A program made the translations under genes and the position numbers. A stretch of DNA of 64,000 nt from assembly GCA_963693305.1 (NCBI GenBank), contig OY855915.1, positions 7,887,607 to 7,951,606 of the forward strand, written 5' to 3'. A model generated the notes under the pieces. It was not told the origin of the DNA. It searched no databases and saw only the letters and a program-made list of their open reading frames with translations. Every line of letters begins with the position of its first letter. Within the stretch, counting starts at the first letter, position 1. This stretch comes from Meandrina meandrites. Its lineage: Eukaryota; Cnidaria; Anthozoa; Scleractinia; Meandrinidae. This document shows, in pieces, positions 23,537 through 35,711 of the stretch.

Positions 23537-25540
23537 GCTACTTCTCGAACAAGATTAATATAACCAACTTTCTTCATGGAAAGGCCTCCGCCATTCTATA
23601 CCTTCACATTTATTAACTAACAATGTAACTTTATCTACTGAATTCCCTTCTTTTTCTTTGACGTTAAAAAGGCGCTACATCCCGCGGCCGTCTCAGAGTA
23701 TTGACTGAGCCCACTGTCTCATCTCCGACGCCAACGTTGCTAAGTAACATGAAGTAGTACAGTGGCATCGCGCCTTACTGACGTGACTGTTTTCGGAGCA
23801 CTTGTGAGTTCTCGTGTTAGTTTTTTGAATGAATAAAAAATCGGAAACGTCTTGAGTGATTCAACGAGGATTTTCTATCAACAGCTCTTAATCTCGCGAC
23901 TGTAAATAAAGGGAATATTTTAGTAATCGAACAGCTAATACCACTGGTTAGCTGTTGCGTGACTATCTCAAAGTGACAGACGTGACATGAATACACAAGT
24001 AGTTAGATCGCCGGATTCAGAACCCATTTTGCTTTAAGATTTGATGTGGAATCGTAATCCCTCAAGAAAAAGTACTCGCTTTGCTTTCCAACCACAAATA
24101 ATAATAGGAGTTAATTTCCCGCGTGCTCATGGCCGTGTTTGGCGCATGACATCATATATGCGCTTTCCTTGAATGGACACTATGAATTTTTAATGTAACG
24201 CAATGGAGCCTGTTTGCGGCAGATCCTTCGCGTAGCAGAAGTCGACATTAAAATGAGCACTGTAAAGTAATGCAAAAAAGCACAATTCTGCTATATTCTT
24301 TACCTCATGGTGAAATCGTTTAATGGAGAAGCCGATGTTATAGATGGCCCACCGTAGGACATAAAAAGGCCGATCCAATGTGTCACAGCGGTGCCGACTG
24401 GGTCTCCATGATCTATGGGCCAAGAATTTTGGACCATAGTTGCTCGCAATGACCTTCATCGTGACAGCCATTTTCTTTTACTTCTTGTTTTTTTTTTTTT
24501 TTTTCGCAGCTTTTTATCATTTAAATATTGATTATTATACTGTGTTTAATCGCTGCTCGGAAACGGCGTGTTTATAATTTGATGATCAAGTTTCAAAAGT
24601 TTCCTTTCAATTTATCTCGGCGTTATCTTTCTGATTAATATATCGCTATAACCTTGCATTTATTAGAAAACAAAGTTGTGAACTTGTATTTTTAAAAGTC
24701 TGCAGCATTTTCGGCGCATGCTAACACAGAAATACCTTGTACTTACGGGATGAGTCCGAATCAGGATAGCGTTTCTAACAAGAAGGTATTTTAGACGTGG
24801 GATATTTTTTTTCAGTTTCGCTAGGCTTTCGGTTTTTGGAAAATCCAAAGTTGGTTGTAAGGTTGGGAAAATGAATAGCGTTTAATTTTTTAATATTTTA
24901 ATATCTTAACGAAAACAATAGCATAATTTACATATTAATAAGATTTTTAAAAACAGTTTATTTTATACGAGATCTCGAACTGAAAAGTTGTTCTTGCTAT
25001 AAATAAAATGAAATCACTGATTGACGAAACAATATTATGTGTCGATTTCTAAATCGTAGCAGGTCTGAATTATGATGTAAGCAATTTGTGTGTTTTTTTG
25101 GTCAATATATTCTAGCAATGAAAGAAAGGAGAATCGATCGAGTTCAAGCGTTCGACTCGCTTCGAATATTTGCACAAAAACAGCATCCGCTTCTATTTTA
25201 CCTCGACGTCATCATAGTATGATAGTATAACAATGTTTACTTGTTATCAAATCGCACATACCTTGTTTCTATACAGAATTACCAGTCCGGCAAAATAGTA
25301 TGACACTTCGACTTGCCGCCATTGATCCTTGAATGCATTTTAGGCCATGTGAGCGCAGTCAGCGCACTGGGCACTAGGGTACAAAAAAAAACCAAAGGGG
25401 GGAGGGTACGCTATTTTTGTGCCGGACATTTGGCTTCATTTTATGAATTCAGATCGTTTTTCCTTTTGCTATTATTATTTTTATGTTCATTATATATCCT
25501 ATCTCGATCCTATCAATGAAGGAAAAAAAGAACAAAAATT
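23537..25540. other. Repeated intergenic flank
   Basis: No gene is supported. Bases 23690-24190 match 34770-35240 and 59290-59760. Bases 24540-25540 match 41180-42250 and 59950-60640. A minus-strand frame at 24190-24471 has an ATG but overlaps repeat sequence found diverged at 39730-39860 and 60770-60850, so it is not taken as a gene. There is a T-run of about 20 bases near 24488. Confidence 0.5.
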
Positions 25541-25780
25541 ATAAGAATAATTAATTAAAAGTAACGCGAAATTAAAAAATATCATGCTATTAATTTTAAG
25601 GGAAATTTGCTTTTTTCTCAATTTTTTGGGGGGACTTTTTCATCAAGCAAATATTAATTGTACTGTGTTCAATCGTATTAATATTCTTCATGACCTGTGA
25701 TCCATAGTATCGCTCCAGACTTTCCGAGCTACCTTGAGGTTTGACTCTCAATCATTTCAAAACAGTTCTTCTTCATCACT
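25541..25780. repeat. Direct repeat flanking the inverted TRIM fragment (left copy)
   Basis: About 240 bp, from AGAATAATTAATTAAAAG to the CATCACTCT stretch, repeated almost identically at 26526-26770. Further diverged copies sit at 42720-42870 and 60870-61000. The two copies bracket the TRIM fragment 25785-26531 exactly. Confidence 0.85.
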
Positions 25781-25784
25781 CTTA

Positions 25785-26531
25785 AGCTCCTGAACAAACT
25801 GAGACTACATTTGTCAAATTTACCGAGGCTTCTGAAGAGGACTTGAAATTGGGTTTTATTGAGACCGCAGAAAAGAAGGCTGACGCAAATCGATCAACAC
25901 TTGAAGGACTAGACCGAACTCTCCAGGCTGGTTTAGAAGCAGAGTTTACGTTAGGCCACAAAACATCTGAAGGGGAGCTGAGTAACCAAGCTGATCTCAA
26001 AGATCAAGTTGAAGTTCTGATTGAACCCGCTAAAGATGTAACAAATGTGATGGTTAGCGAGAAAGAAGACAGTAATCTTCAGCTGAAATTTACTCCGACA
26101 GTACCGGGCGCCTACAGCATTCAAGTAAAGATTAATGGCGATAAACTTCCGACCTGTCCTTTTACTATGCAGGTGAGAGAATGTGAACTTGTTGTTGTCG
26201 GCGAGTTAGACTTAAAATTCATTCAAGGAGATGTGCCCCAAGGGTTATATGGAATCGCTGTTAACACGGAAGGCAAGATACTTGTGTCAGATCGCATTGG
26301 TCATTGTGTTTATGTATTCAATCAAGAAGGTAACAGTTTAAGGAAAATTGGCAACCATGGATCAAATTCTGGACAATTTTACTACCCAGTTGGCGTTTCG
26401 TTTGTAAACGACAACGAGATTCTAATTTCAGATGAATTGAATCATAGAATACAACACATAAATATCCAGACAGGAACTGTTGTGAAAAGCTTTGGAAAAT
26501 GTGGTGCGGGAAAAGGAGAGTTTAAGAATAA
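25785..26531 (+). pseudogene. TRIM-NHL copy D, internal fragment in opposite orientation
   Basis: A plus-strand segment coding about 245 residues from the end of the coiled coil (PEQTETTFVKF) through the filamin domain into the third NHL blade, ending GAGKGEFKN and then a stop. It has no RING, B-box or start codon. The frame is open throughout, so the insertion is young. The linker is of the GFIETAEKKADAN class, as in copy A. Both breakpoints share a few bases with the flanking repeat (AAGCTCCTGAAC, TTTAAGAAT), which suggests microhomology-mediated insertion into, or template switching within, a duplicated flank. Confidence 0.9.
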
Positions 26532-26770
26532 TTAATTAAAAGTAACGCAAAATTAAGCCATAACATGCTGTTAATTTTAAGGGAAATTTAATTTTTTTCT
26601 CAATTTTTTTCGGGCTTTTTCGTCAAGCAAATATTAATTGTACTGCGTTCAATCGTATTAATATTCTTCAATCATGACCTGTGATCCATAGTATCGCTCC
26701 AGACTTTCCGAGCTAGCTTGAGGTTTGACTCTCAATCATTTCAAAACAGTTTTTCTTCATCACTCTAAAA
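26526..26770. repeat. Direct repeat flanking the inverted TRIM fragment (right copy)
   Basis: Second copy of the 25541-25780 sequence, in the same orientation and with a few substitutions and short indels. Confidence 0.85.
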
Positions 26771-27846
26771 GGGCCGAAAAAGGTGGTTTTCCAGGTCTGT
26801 CTAATCTATACTAATTTAGACTTTGCTTTTTTCTCGATATTTCCTTCTTTTGCACTTTACATGTAGTAATCTGTATATGATGCTTTTTATTATATGAATA
26901 CGAATGAAAGAATAAAGGAACTGACAACCATGCTATATATATATATAGCTGCCTTTGCATAATAAACTTTAACTAGTACCAGAAACTCATAAGAGGTTGA
27001 AATGTGTAACACGCGCTCACAGCGTTTGAATATTTAGTTTTGCCAAGTACCATATTTGGAAACACGAATAGTTTGCGCGCGAATGCTTTATACACGTAAC
27101 GACACACGTAACAACACTTTCGGTTTTGCAGTAAACGCTGTAAATAACTTACAGAAACTAAAGAAATTCGTAAGCGTATTCGAGTGATGTTCCCCAGGGT
27201 ACTAAATGACGATGAAACACAAGAATTTAACCAAATTTAACTTTGTTCAACCAAACTTTTCATCATACTGACGAATCAAAGGCGGTTACACGTTCCAATC
27301 CTTATGGGTTTCCGCTGGAACTTTCCTTTCCTTTTGTTTAATTTAAACGAATTTGTGGACAAATGTTTGGAGAATATGTAACATGTCATTAAACACAAAC
27401 TTTTGTAGCATTAAAGAGAGATCCACTTGCCGAAAATTTGCCGATGTTTATTGACCAACCAGAAATAACCATGAGCGCTCCGACTGGCGTTGTCGGCAAA
27501 AATATAATGATGATGACGTGCTCGGTAAATAGACTCCGAGAAAGGAAGGAATTTATGCAAAAAAGGAATATTGCAGAACTCTTTTGAAGTGGTCTTTATC
27601 AAATAACGAACAACAGACTGCAATTTTATGTAATTATGCTACATGAGAAGTTCATCGAGTGTCTAAACAATAAAACGTTATTTTGGTACCAGGAAAGTGT
27701 CCATAATTCTGTCATAAGTCATTGTAGTGAACTTCTATCCTTTGCAGAAGCCGCCAAGGAGCCCTGCACAGGAGACCGTAATAGCGATCGTCCTTTAATA
27801 GCGGGGTATCTGCTGTCTTCAATCATCTGAACGGACATCTCATTAA
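26771..27846. other. Gene-free stretch
   Basis: No gene was seen. A short (TA)n tract lies near 26932-26946. Bases 27411-27545 recur at 49380-49500. Bases 27740-27840 are the start of the unit 3' flank also present at 2500-2600 and 44500-44600. Confidence 0.5.
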
Positions 27847-28340
27847 CAATTAGATTATGAGCTCGAGATTTCTATGAGGTGATAGTTGATGAGGCCGCAG
27901 GCCGAATCAACTATCACCTCATAGAAATTGAGAGCGAATAATCTAATTGTTTTAGTAGAATTCTGACTGAAATAAACGCAAATAATGGTTTCTAGTTATT
28001 TTCCTACGCATTATCGAACTTAACGTTTTAACAAAATAGCACGCATTGAATTGCCCTTGGTAAATTTGCAGTTGTTTACGCGCGTGCACCCGTTTTTCAA
28101 TAATTTCAAGCTTTTAAAGTCAAGAAACCGCTAATGTCCTTCTTTTAGTCTTCTCGGGAATTTTATTATCCATTTACATTTAAACTTCCTTCCAAAACTT
28201 CGGAAAAACGATAAAAACGTCGCATTTTGTGGACGACCTTCAGCAACTGCACACTAATGGCTGATAGTGTTCAATAGCTCAGCCAATCACATTGCAGCAT
28301 TTGCATTAGTGTACTAGTAGAATTCTACTAATTGCAATTA
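27847..28340. mobile_element. Palindrome-headed MITE inserted in unit E flank
   Basis: The flank CATCTCATT...TTATGACTGAC is continuous at 44595-44620, so this ~490 bp is an insertion. Its left 103 bases (27847-27949) form a near-perfect palindrome around GGCCGCAGGCC, with arms such as TGAGGTGATAGTTGAT. The right end repeats CAATTAG-type sequence in inverse orientation. No coding capacity. The superfamily is unknown. Confidence 0.65.
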
Positions 28341-29157
28341 TGACTGACAGAAACGAAAAAAGGCAATGCGTTTGACTAGCTTTATATCAAAGGTATGAAA
28401 ATCTAAGTGCATGCAGTAAACAAATGCCTCGCGATGAGTGTTGAGTATTGGGCAAATAATACTGCTAGAAACAAATGCTTTTCATATGCGAATTACGTGG
28501 TAATGAAGGGAAGGGGGAAGGGGCGGTTTGGCGGGAACCGGGATTCCTAAGGTGGCGAGAATGAGGAGAAATTGAGAAATATTTTGCAGCAATTCGTAAT
28601 ATTTTACATTAGAAATGAAGAGGCGGCAACCACTATGGACAGGGGAAGGAATCGGAATTAAAAGGTAGTAAGGGTTGCGTAGGTTCAGAACCCCCAGTCC
28701 CCCCTCCCCCCACTTAAATAAGTGGTTGACTCTGCAAGAAGTTGTTGTTTAGAATGCAAAGTAAAGGTAAATCGAGTTACTTAGATTTAATTTAATCATG
28801 CGAGGTCAAGTCTAGGTAAAAACGGTTTTATTTTAGAGCTCTAATTAAAAATGATTTCACATTTAAAATCTGGTTGCACTAAGCTAGCTGTAATTTACAA
28901 CTAGTAATACTCTATTTCACTACTACAAATGAAAAAAATGTATACTATTATCTCCCGGTTTATTATAAAATCTTTCAAGGCGTATCCTCCGCTAATCTAC
29001 TTTTAGCGATCTCTAAAATTTATTACATATTACACCTTCACCTTGTAAATATCTTTAAACTAGTCTTGAATAGTATTGTTAAAATGTTACTAGACTTAAA
29101 TAGTGTCCATCAATAAGTAAATTTATTTCTATGTTTTCCCACTGACACTATAACAAA

Positions 29158-29160
<3 letters not shown>
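28341..29160. other. 3' flank block of unit E, first copy
   Basis: No gene was seen. About 28796-29160 is duplicated in tandem at 29388-29760. Each copy ends with a TATAA[CT]AAAGTT stretch running straight into a trinucleotide microsatellite, which resembles the 3' end of a non-LTR retrotransposon. Confidence 0.5.
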
Positions 29161-29205
<45 letters not shown>

Positions 29206-29206
29206 T
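29161..29206. repeat. (CAT)n microsatellite
   Basis: About 15 uninterrupted CAT units directly after an AACAAAGTT stretch. Confidence 0.95.
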
Positions 29207-29768
29207 TCCATCTAATCAGTTTGTAATCCAGGGTTGTATGCGAATTTTGCATGGGTGGCTGCGAGTGCCAAAGGTGCGAGTGTCTAGGTAGGTCCTTTGG
29301 CATCCTTGCACAGGACATTTTAAACGTCAAGTTGTTAAAATACATATTTCCTGCATTCTAAGAGTCATTTTAATCTTCGCCGCATTTTCATGCAAGGTCA
29401 ATTCTAGGTAAAACCCTTTTTATTTTAGAGCTCTAATTAAAAATGATTTCACATTAAAAATCTGGTTGCACTAAGCTAACTGTAATTAACAACTAGTAAT
29501 ACTCTATTTCACTACTACAAATGAAAAAAATGTATACTATGATCTCCCGGTTTATTATAAAATCTTTCTAGGCGTATCCTAATCTACTTTTAGTAATCTT
29601 TGAAAAATATTAAAGATTACACCTTCACGTTGTAAATATCTTTAAACTAGTCTTGAATAGTATTGAAAAAAAGGGTTACTAGACTTAAAATAGTGTCCAT
29701 CAATAAGTAAATTTATTTCTATGTTTTCCTTCTGACACTATAATAAAGTTTATCATCATCATCATCAT
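29207..29768. other. 3' flank block of unit E, second copy
   Basis: No gene was seen. Bases 29388-29760 duplicate 28796-29160 and end in AATAAAGTTTATCATCATC. Confidence 0.55.
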
Positions 29769-30057
29769 TATTCATTCATTCATTCATTCATTCATTCATT
29801 CATTCATTCATTCATTCATTCATTCATTCTTTCATTCATTCATTCTTTCATTCATTCATTCATTCATTCATTCATTCTTTCATTCATTCATTCATTCATT
29901 CATTCATTCATTCATTCATTCATTCATTCATTCATTCATTCATTCATTCATTCATTCATTCATTCATTCATTCATTCATTCAGTTAATTCATTCATTCAC
30001 TCATGCATTCATTCATTCATTCATTCATTCGTTCGTTCGTTCGTTCGTTCATTCATT
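29769..30057. repeat. (ATTC)n microsatellite, ~290 bp
   Basis: Near-continuous ATTC repeats with interspersed TTTC variants near 29829-29880 and a GTTC sub-block at about 30030-30050. The reading frame from 30003 through it (repeated IHSF/RSFV) is an artefact of the repeat. Confidence 0.95.
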
Positions 30058-30706
30058 GCTTACTTCCTATTTTCTATGTAATCAGATTGCAATCCAGGGC
30101 TGTATGCGATAATAAGATTCAAAACTCGTATGGTAAAAAAGAACTTATTATTTTAAAGTTAAGGAAGTATATTTCCTATATCAATCTGTCAAACCACAAG
30201 AACTACGTGAAGCAGCGCAAAGATAACAACCAAAAATTAATCGATTTTTTAAATCACTTTTCTGCCCTTGTGATAGCATCTTCAGCTTACTTCCAATTTT
30301 CCACGATTTTCGAATCTCTGCTTTTACTGAAAATCTCAGTTGATTGTCTGGAGTTAGTATAGTAGTTAATAAGATTTGAATCTCCTCTGGTGAAAATGAA
30401 AAAAAAATATATCCACCTTCTCAATCAAACAGAAATATCTTCATCGCTTTCCGTGAAGCGGTGCATTGAATTTAGTCTGTTTAATATGTATACTAAATAA
30501 ATGTATCTTTTTTTAAAAAAATTTAAAATCATTTATGACATCATGATATTATTTACAAGATTTGTACACAATATAATTTGCGTATATATTGCTATATGGA
30601 AATGTAGTCATACAATGCGAGACCAAAAAATGTAGAATATTGTCGTTGCAGAAACTGCGCATTTCAAAACAAAGCCACAAACTACAAATACTGACAAATG
30701 AAACAT
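30058..30706. other. 3' flank of TRIM copy E
   Basis: No gene was seen. It aligns with 3380-3885 and carries the mutated counterpart of the TGACGTCA octamer near 30605. Confidence 0.55.
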
Positions 30707-33170
30707 CTACTTCAATATGAATACTTTCTTAGCTTTCCAGCTAGTCACGAGAATACGTCCATCTGGTGCTGTTGCTATTCCAAATGGATGTGGTAAATGA
30801 GTGATAGATTTTCCAGTGAAGTGACCGTCTAACGTAAACTGCTGAACTCGGTTATTGTCACCATCACATACCAGAAGGTTACTGTACCTGTCTACAAGCA
30901 TACCACGCGGCCAATTAAATTGTCCGTCTTGATTCCCTTCTGTTCCAAACTTGTATAAGAAAGTTCCTGACTGATCGAAAACTTTAACGCAATGATTGTT
31001 TCCATCGGATACGAGAAACATGTTTTTGTATGCAATGCAGCTAGTTGGACGGTTGAGTTTCTCTGGGCCGCTGTCTCCAAATATGGAAATAGTTTCTCCT
31101 TCCTTTGACAACACATGTATCCTATTATTGCTCCACTCGGTTACAACAATGCGTCCTTCATCGTCCAAACAAACACCAAGTGGATTCTTAAACTCTCCTT
31201 TTCCTGCACCACATTTTCCAAAGCTCATCACAACAGTTCCTGTCTGGATATTTATGTGTTGTATTCTATGATTCCACTGATCTGCAATTAGAATCTCGTT
31301 ATCGTTTAAAAACGAAACGCCAGCTGGGTGGTTAAATTGTCCAGAATTTGATCCTTGACTGCCAATTTTCCTTAAACAGTTGCCTTCTTTTTCAAATACA
31401 TAAGCACAATGTCCCTTGAAATCTGTCACAGCGATTTTGCCTTCCATGTTAACAGCGACACCGTGTAACCCTTGGGGCTCGTCTCCTTGAAAGAATTTTA
31501 AGTCCAACTCACCGACTACAACAAGTTCACGTTCTTTCACCTGCATAGTAAAAGGACAGGTCGGAAGTTTATCACCATTGATCTCTACTTCAATGCTGTA
31601 GGCGCCCGGTACTTTTGGAGTAAATTTCAGCTGAAGATTACCGTCTTCTTTCTCGCTAACCATCACATTTGTTACATCTTTAGCGGGTTCTATCAAAACT
31701 TCAACTTGATCTGTGAGATCAGCCTGGTTACTCAGCTCCCCCGCAGATGTTTTGGGGCATAACGTGAAAACTTCTTCTACACCAGCCTGGAGAGTTTGGT
31801 CAAGTCCTTCCAGAGTGGAATGAATTGCATTAGCTCCCTCGGTTGTGATATCGCCCAGTGTCAAGCCCTCTACAGAAGCAGCGGCAAATTTGACAAATGT
31901 AGTCTCGTTTTGTTTAGGAGCTTCAACTGTACGCAGCTCTTCAAATCGCTGCTTCAAAGTTTCCTTGTTCCGCATGATATCCGACCTGGAGCTTCTCTGC
32001 GACAGATTATTAGCAAACTCAACCGCTTGTTTCATTTGTTTGACCAGGGACTGCGCTTCCTGCATAGCCGAGTTCATTCTCTGGAGCCTAGTCAAGCGTG
32101 TATTCTCGAGTGATACAATCGCCTCTCGCTCGCGCTCTCGAATCTCTGCGATCATTTGTTCAGCAGCTTGCGAGACTCCACGTTTAGCGGTTGTGACATT
32201 TCGTTCCAGCTCAGAAATCGTTTCTTTAAATCGTTGAATCACTTCACTAAGCTCGCTTATCTTTTGCTTGATCATTTCAGCGCCTGACATGATGTTGGGT
32301 TTCTCGTCATGGGCTGCTTTGTCGAGGAAAACGATCTCGTGATTTCGGTGATCCGTGACTATGCAAATTTGGCAAACACAAGCTTGACACGAAAAGCAGA
32401 AGAATCTCGTGATTTCTTTCTCGTGGAACAGCTGTGAGCAAAATGGCTGTCGCTTCAGCAAGGCTTCGTAATCTTCTGCTTTAAAGATACATACAAACAT
32501 TTAGATCACTTTACCTTTTAGTTAACTCTTTTATATCAATCTCGCCATTTTAGAGTAATTTTTACCTAGTTTTTATATTATAGCGTATTTTAAACTAAAT
32601 TTTGTAATTTTAGATTGTTAGATTTTTAGCATTATTTTTAGTTCTCGATTGTATTTTATATTAGAGGGCCACTGGTTTGTCAGTTTTTTACTGTTATGTG
32701 TTTACCCTCTATAAATAAAGTTGATTATTATTATTATTATTAAACTCCTTTACTGGTGTGACTTTGTGCCCTTCGAACGATGCCTTTAACATTTCGTGTG
32801 CATTGTAACAGTCTGGGCACATAAATTGTCCACAGTCAAAACAATAGTACATCTGGGAGTTGGTTTTCCTACATTGGGAACAAGTAATGTTACTTCCATC
32901 GCCACTCCGTCGAACAGCAAGGAGACTCAACAAACTGTTGTGGAAGAAACTGCTCGGCAAACTTTTGAAGCGATTTCCTTCGGGCATATCTATTTGAGCT
33001 TGGCACTCCGGACAACGGAACTTTCCTTGTTTGTGGCTCGCTCTTGCATGATTCGACAGACACTTACAGCAAAATGTGTGAAGACATGATATAGTTTTGG
33101 GCTCGTTGTAGATATCGAGACAAATCGAGCAAGTAAGATGTTGCTTGAGGTTTTTCAAAAGGGACTCCAT
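30707..33170 (-). pseudogene. TRIM-NHL copy E, split by a retrotransposon 3' end
   Basis: The family ATG is at 33170. RING and B-box 1 read normally to VKEF (about 32745), where a foreign 254-bp segment (32486-32739) intervenes and the frame ends within it after a short Asn-rich run. On the far side B-box 2, coiled coil, filamin and NHL domains read without any stop to 30707 (KKVFILK). Removing the insertion would restore an uninterrupted gene, so inactivation is recent. Splicing of the insert is not obvious: no GT-AG pair fits its edges. The linker is of the GDITTEGANAIH class, shared only with copy G. Separate RING/B-box 1 and coiled-coil/NHL products remain possible. Confidence 0.9.
32486..32739 (+). 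mobile_element. 5'-truncated non-LTR retrotransposon (LINE or SINE) 3' end
   Basis: Inserted in antisense to copy E. It ends with AATAAA at 32714-32719, then GTTG and an (ATT)n tail, and is bracketed by TTAAA at 32481-32485 and 32740-32744, which occurs once in intact copies. No coding sequence remains. The AATAAAGTT plus trinucleotide tail resembles the ends at 29140-29170 and 29740-29770, which suggests one family. Confidence 0.7.
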
Positions 33171-33534
33171 CGTTAGGCGTCGGTCAATAAAGCTTGCGAC
33201 AAAACACAACAGCTTCAAGGAGTTTGAATTCTGAGAAAGCCGAATTAATTAACATTACAGCTGTCTGTCTGTGGCCAATCATATTTCAGAAAAGTTTTTT
33301 CGGTTATGCTGATGTTTTTCATCAGCTGCGTGTTAATAAAGGCGTTCAGTATTCGTAGTCTGCTGGGAGTCTTATGTTTATACAATTAAGCGATTCGGAT
33401 GAAACTTGCGAGTTGCGATTTAATTTAATCGTGTAACGTTAAGAAAAGAAGTAAAACTTTCTCGAACTGAGACTTTTTCAAAACGCTTTATCCGTTTTAT
33501 TTATTAGATATTATTTCTGCATGATTCCGAGAAA

Positions 33535-33583
33535 ACAGGTAAATAAGATGTTGACTGAGGTTTTTCGAAAGGGACTCCATCGC
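33535..33583 (-). pseudogene. TRIM start relic beside copy E
   Basis: A minus-strand ATG at 33580 opens MESLSKNLSQHL, matching the first twelve codons of the family with a few changes, then runs into unrelated sequence. The region upstream of it (33590-33700) is again the TRIM 5' flank with a CCAAT box. It marks a lost gene copy between E and the next flank. Confidence 0.7.
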
Positions 33584-33599
33584 TTGGCGTCCGTCGATA

Positions 33600-35481
33600 A
33601 AGCTTGCGAAACACACGACCGTCAAACTATTTTAGTTTCTGAGAAAACTGTATTGTGATTACTGCGTGCTTGTGGCCAATCAGCAGTCGTGGAAGTTCGT
33701 ACTGAGCTTTCGAGTTTAACCTTAGGTCGTTCAGCAATGCTTGATCGTAGCCTGCTCAGATGTCTTTCATCAAAATAATTCAGCTATTTGAAAGTTGAAA
33801 GCTTTGATTAAATGTGACCGTGTTGCGAATTTGTAGCAGGCCTCAGAAGGAGCTTTATCCGTGATCGCGTGCTGTTGCTGACTAAAGCTCTTGCAAAACA
33901 GATAACCACCTCAAGGTATTATTTCAGATTCCGAGAAAACAGAGCTGATTAACGTCATGCTGTTTTTGGCAATCGAATTTCAAAGGTTGGCTGACCTCCA
34001 TTGTCTAAGATTGTTGTTTTATCGCATATAATAAACCATTGTTGTCTGCTCGGAGCGTTGTTTTGATACGTTTACTGTGTTTTATTATTATTATTATTTT
34101 GGTAATATAGGTACGCAAAGCGTGCAAAGGCTAGTGCGGGTTGGCACTTTGATTTTTGTTGAGTATTGTGGCTAAATGCATATACAGTGGAGGGTGATTC
34201 AATGTATATTTTTGTTACAAGAGTAATGGATACCGCGCCTCACTCAGTTTAATAAGATATTTTGTTGAACCTCATGTACTAAATATCTGTTTGTACTATT
34301 ATAACAAGAAGCAAAAAAAGCAAAAAAAAAAAAAAATACAAAGGAATTTTAGGGATTTAACTCTTGACCTAATTTCGCTCTTTCCACTCCTGCCTCAAGG
34401 TTTGTTTGCAGCCCTCCATTGTAAGATTATTGTTTTGTTATGTGGTCGGAATTCCGCGAAACTTTCGCCCCAGAAAGTGATTATCAAAACATTATTTGGT
34501 ATAATATAGAAATACGAATAAATAATAAGCCAGTTTATTTAAAAAACTACCTTACTTCACGAATCAATAATATACATGATCTATATATAGTCGACTCCTT
34601 CAGCTACTTCCTAACAAAAAATAATAAAACCAACTTTCTTCAATGAGAAAGCCTCCGCCAGCCTATACCTTCACATCTAAAAACTAACAATGTAAGTGTT
34701 TCTACTACATCCCCTTCATTTTCAATTAAAACAATATCTTTAAAGTTAAAAAAAAATGTTACATCCCGTTCCCGAGTATTGACTGAGCCCACGGTCTTCG
34801 TCTCCAACGCCAACGTTGCTAAGCAACATGACGTCGTGTCATCGCGCCTCACTGGCGTGACTGTTTTCGGAGCCCTTGTGAGTCTTCTTGTTAGTTTTTT
34901 GAATGAACGAAAAAGCGGAAACTTCTTACGTGATTTGACGAATATTTTTAATCTACGGCTGTTAATCTCGCGACTATAAATGAAAGGAATATTTGTGTAA
35001 TCGACTGGTTAGCTGTTGCTTGACCATGTCAACGTGACAGACGTGACATGAAAACGCAGGTAGTTCGATCGACGCCTGTTCAGAATCCATTTTGCTTTTA
35101 AGATTTGATGTCGATTCGTAATCCCTGAACTAAGAAAAGGAACTCGCGTTGCTTTTCGACCATAGGAGTTAATATTCCGCATGCTCGTGACCGTGTTTGG
35201 CCCATGACATCATATACGCTTTCCTTGAATGGACACTATGAATTTTTAATGTAACACAATGGACCCTGTAAGCGGCTAATCCTTCGCGTAGCAGAAGTCG
35301 ATATTAAAATGAGCGCTGTGAAGTAATGCATGCAAAAAAAGCACTGCACAATTCTGCGATATTCGTAACATCATGATCAAATCGTTTAGAGAGAAGCCGA
35401 TGTTATAGATGGCCCACCGTAGGACATAATCAAAGCCTCTTTGAGGCTACAACTACTTTGCGTAATGAAGTGCATGCATCA
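33600..35481. other. 5' flank of unit E
   Basis: No gene was seen. It aligns with 22150-24420 behind unit C, except that the TTAA element 23126-23532 is absent here (the join lies near 34560-34640). Confidence 0.55.
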
Positions 35482-35489
35482 GTATAAGC
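35482..35489. repeat. Target-site duplication, left (GTATAAGC)
   Basis: An eight-base direct repeat, perfectly matched at 38903-38910, abutting the inverted ends of the P-like element. Confidence 0.93.
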
Positions 35490-35492
35490 CAT

Positions 35493-35536
<44 letters not shown>

Positions 35537-35540
35537 GACC
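35490..35540 (+). repeat. P-like element left terminal inverted repeat
   Basis: Matches the reverse complement of 38852-38902, with mismatches at positions 39 and 49 of the repeat. Confidence 0.93.
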
Positions 35541-35567
35541 GAACTCTTTGTTGTTTTTTTGGGTATG

Positions 35568-35610
35568 TCACGTGATTTTGATGGTGCACACAGATTTTCA
35601 AGATGGCGGC
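35568..35610 (+). promoter_or_regulatory. E-box and YY1-like site of the left P-like gene
   Basis: TCACGTGA at 35568-35575, GGTGCACAC at 35583-35591 and CAAGATGGCGGC at 35599-35610. The last is a textbook YY1-type initiator. The same three motifs occur mirrored at 38774-38814 in front of the other gene. The ATG in this copy opens only a five-codon frame, upstream of the real start at 35712. Confidence 0.5.
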
Positions 35611-35711
35611 CAGTCCATAGTCGTTTTGCGAATCGCCCGTCTTTTCTCTCGTTTTATCGAAAATCGAACGACTACATATTCAAACTTTGGCAAGAAAAGG
35701 TTTCCTGAGTC

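Noticed and set aside
24190..24471. 93-codon minus-strand frame with a true ATG
   Set aside because: The sequence is part of a block repeated in several flanks, where the frame is not kept.
29161..30057. Regular repeats that could be mistaken for a CRISPR array
   Set aside because: Pure tri- and tetranucleotide microsatellites with no spacers, in a eukaryotic context.
30003..30362. 119-codon frame starting with an IHSF/RSFV repeat
   Set aside because: Its start is in the ATTC microsatellite and the rest is the duplicated 3' flank.
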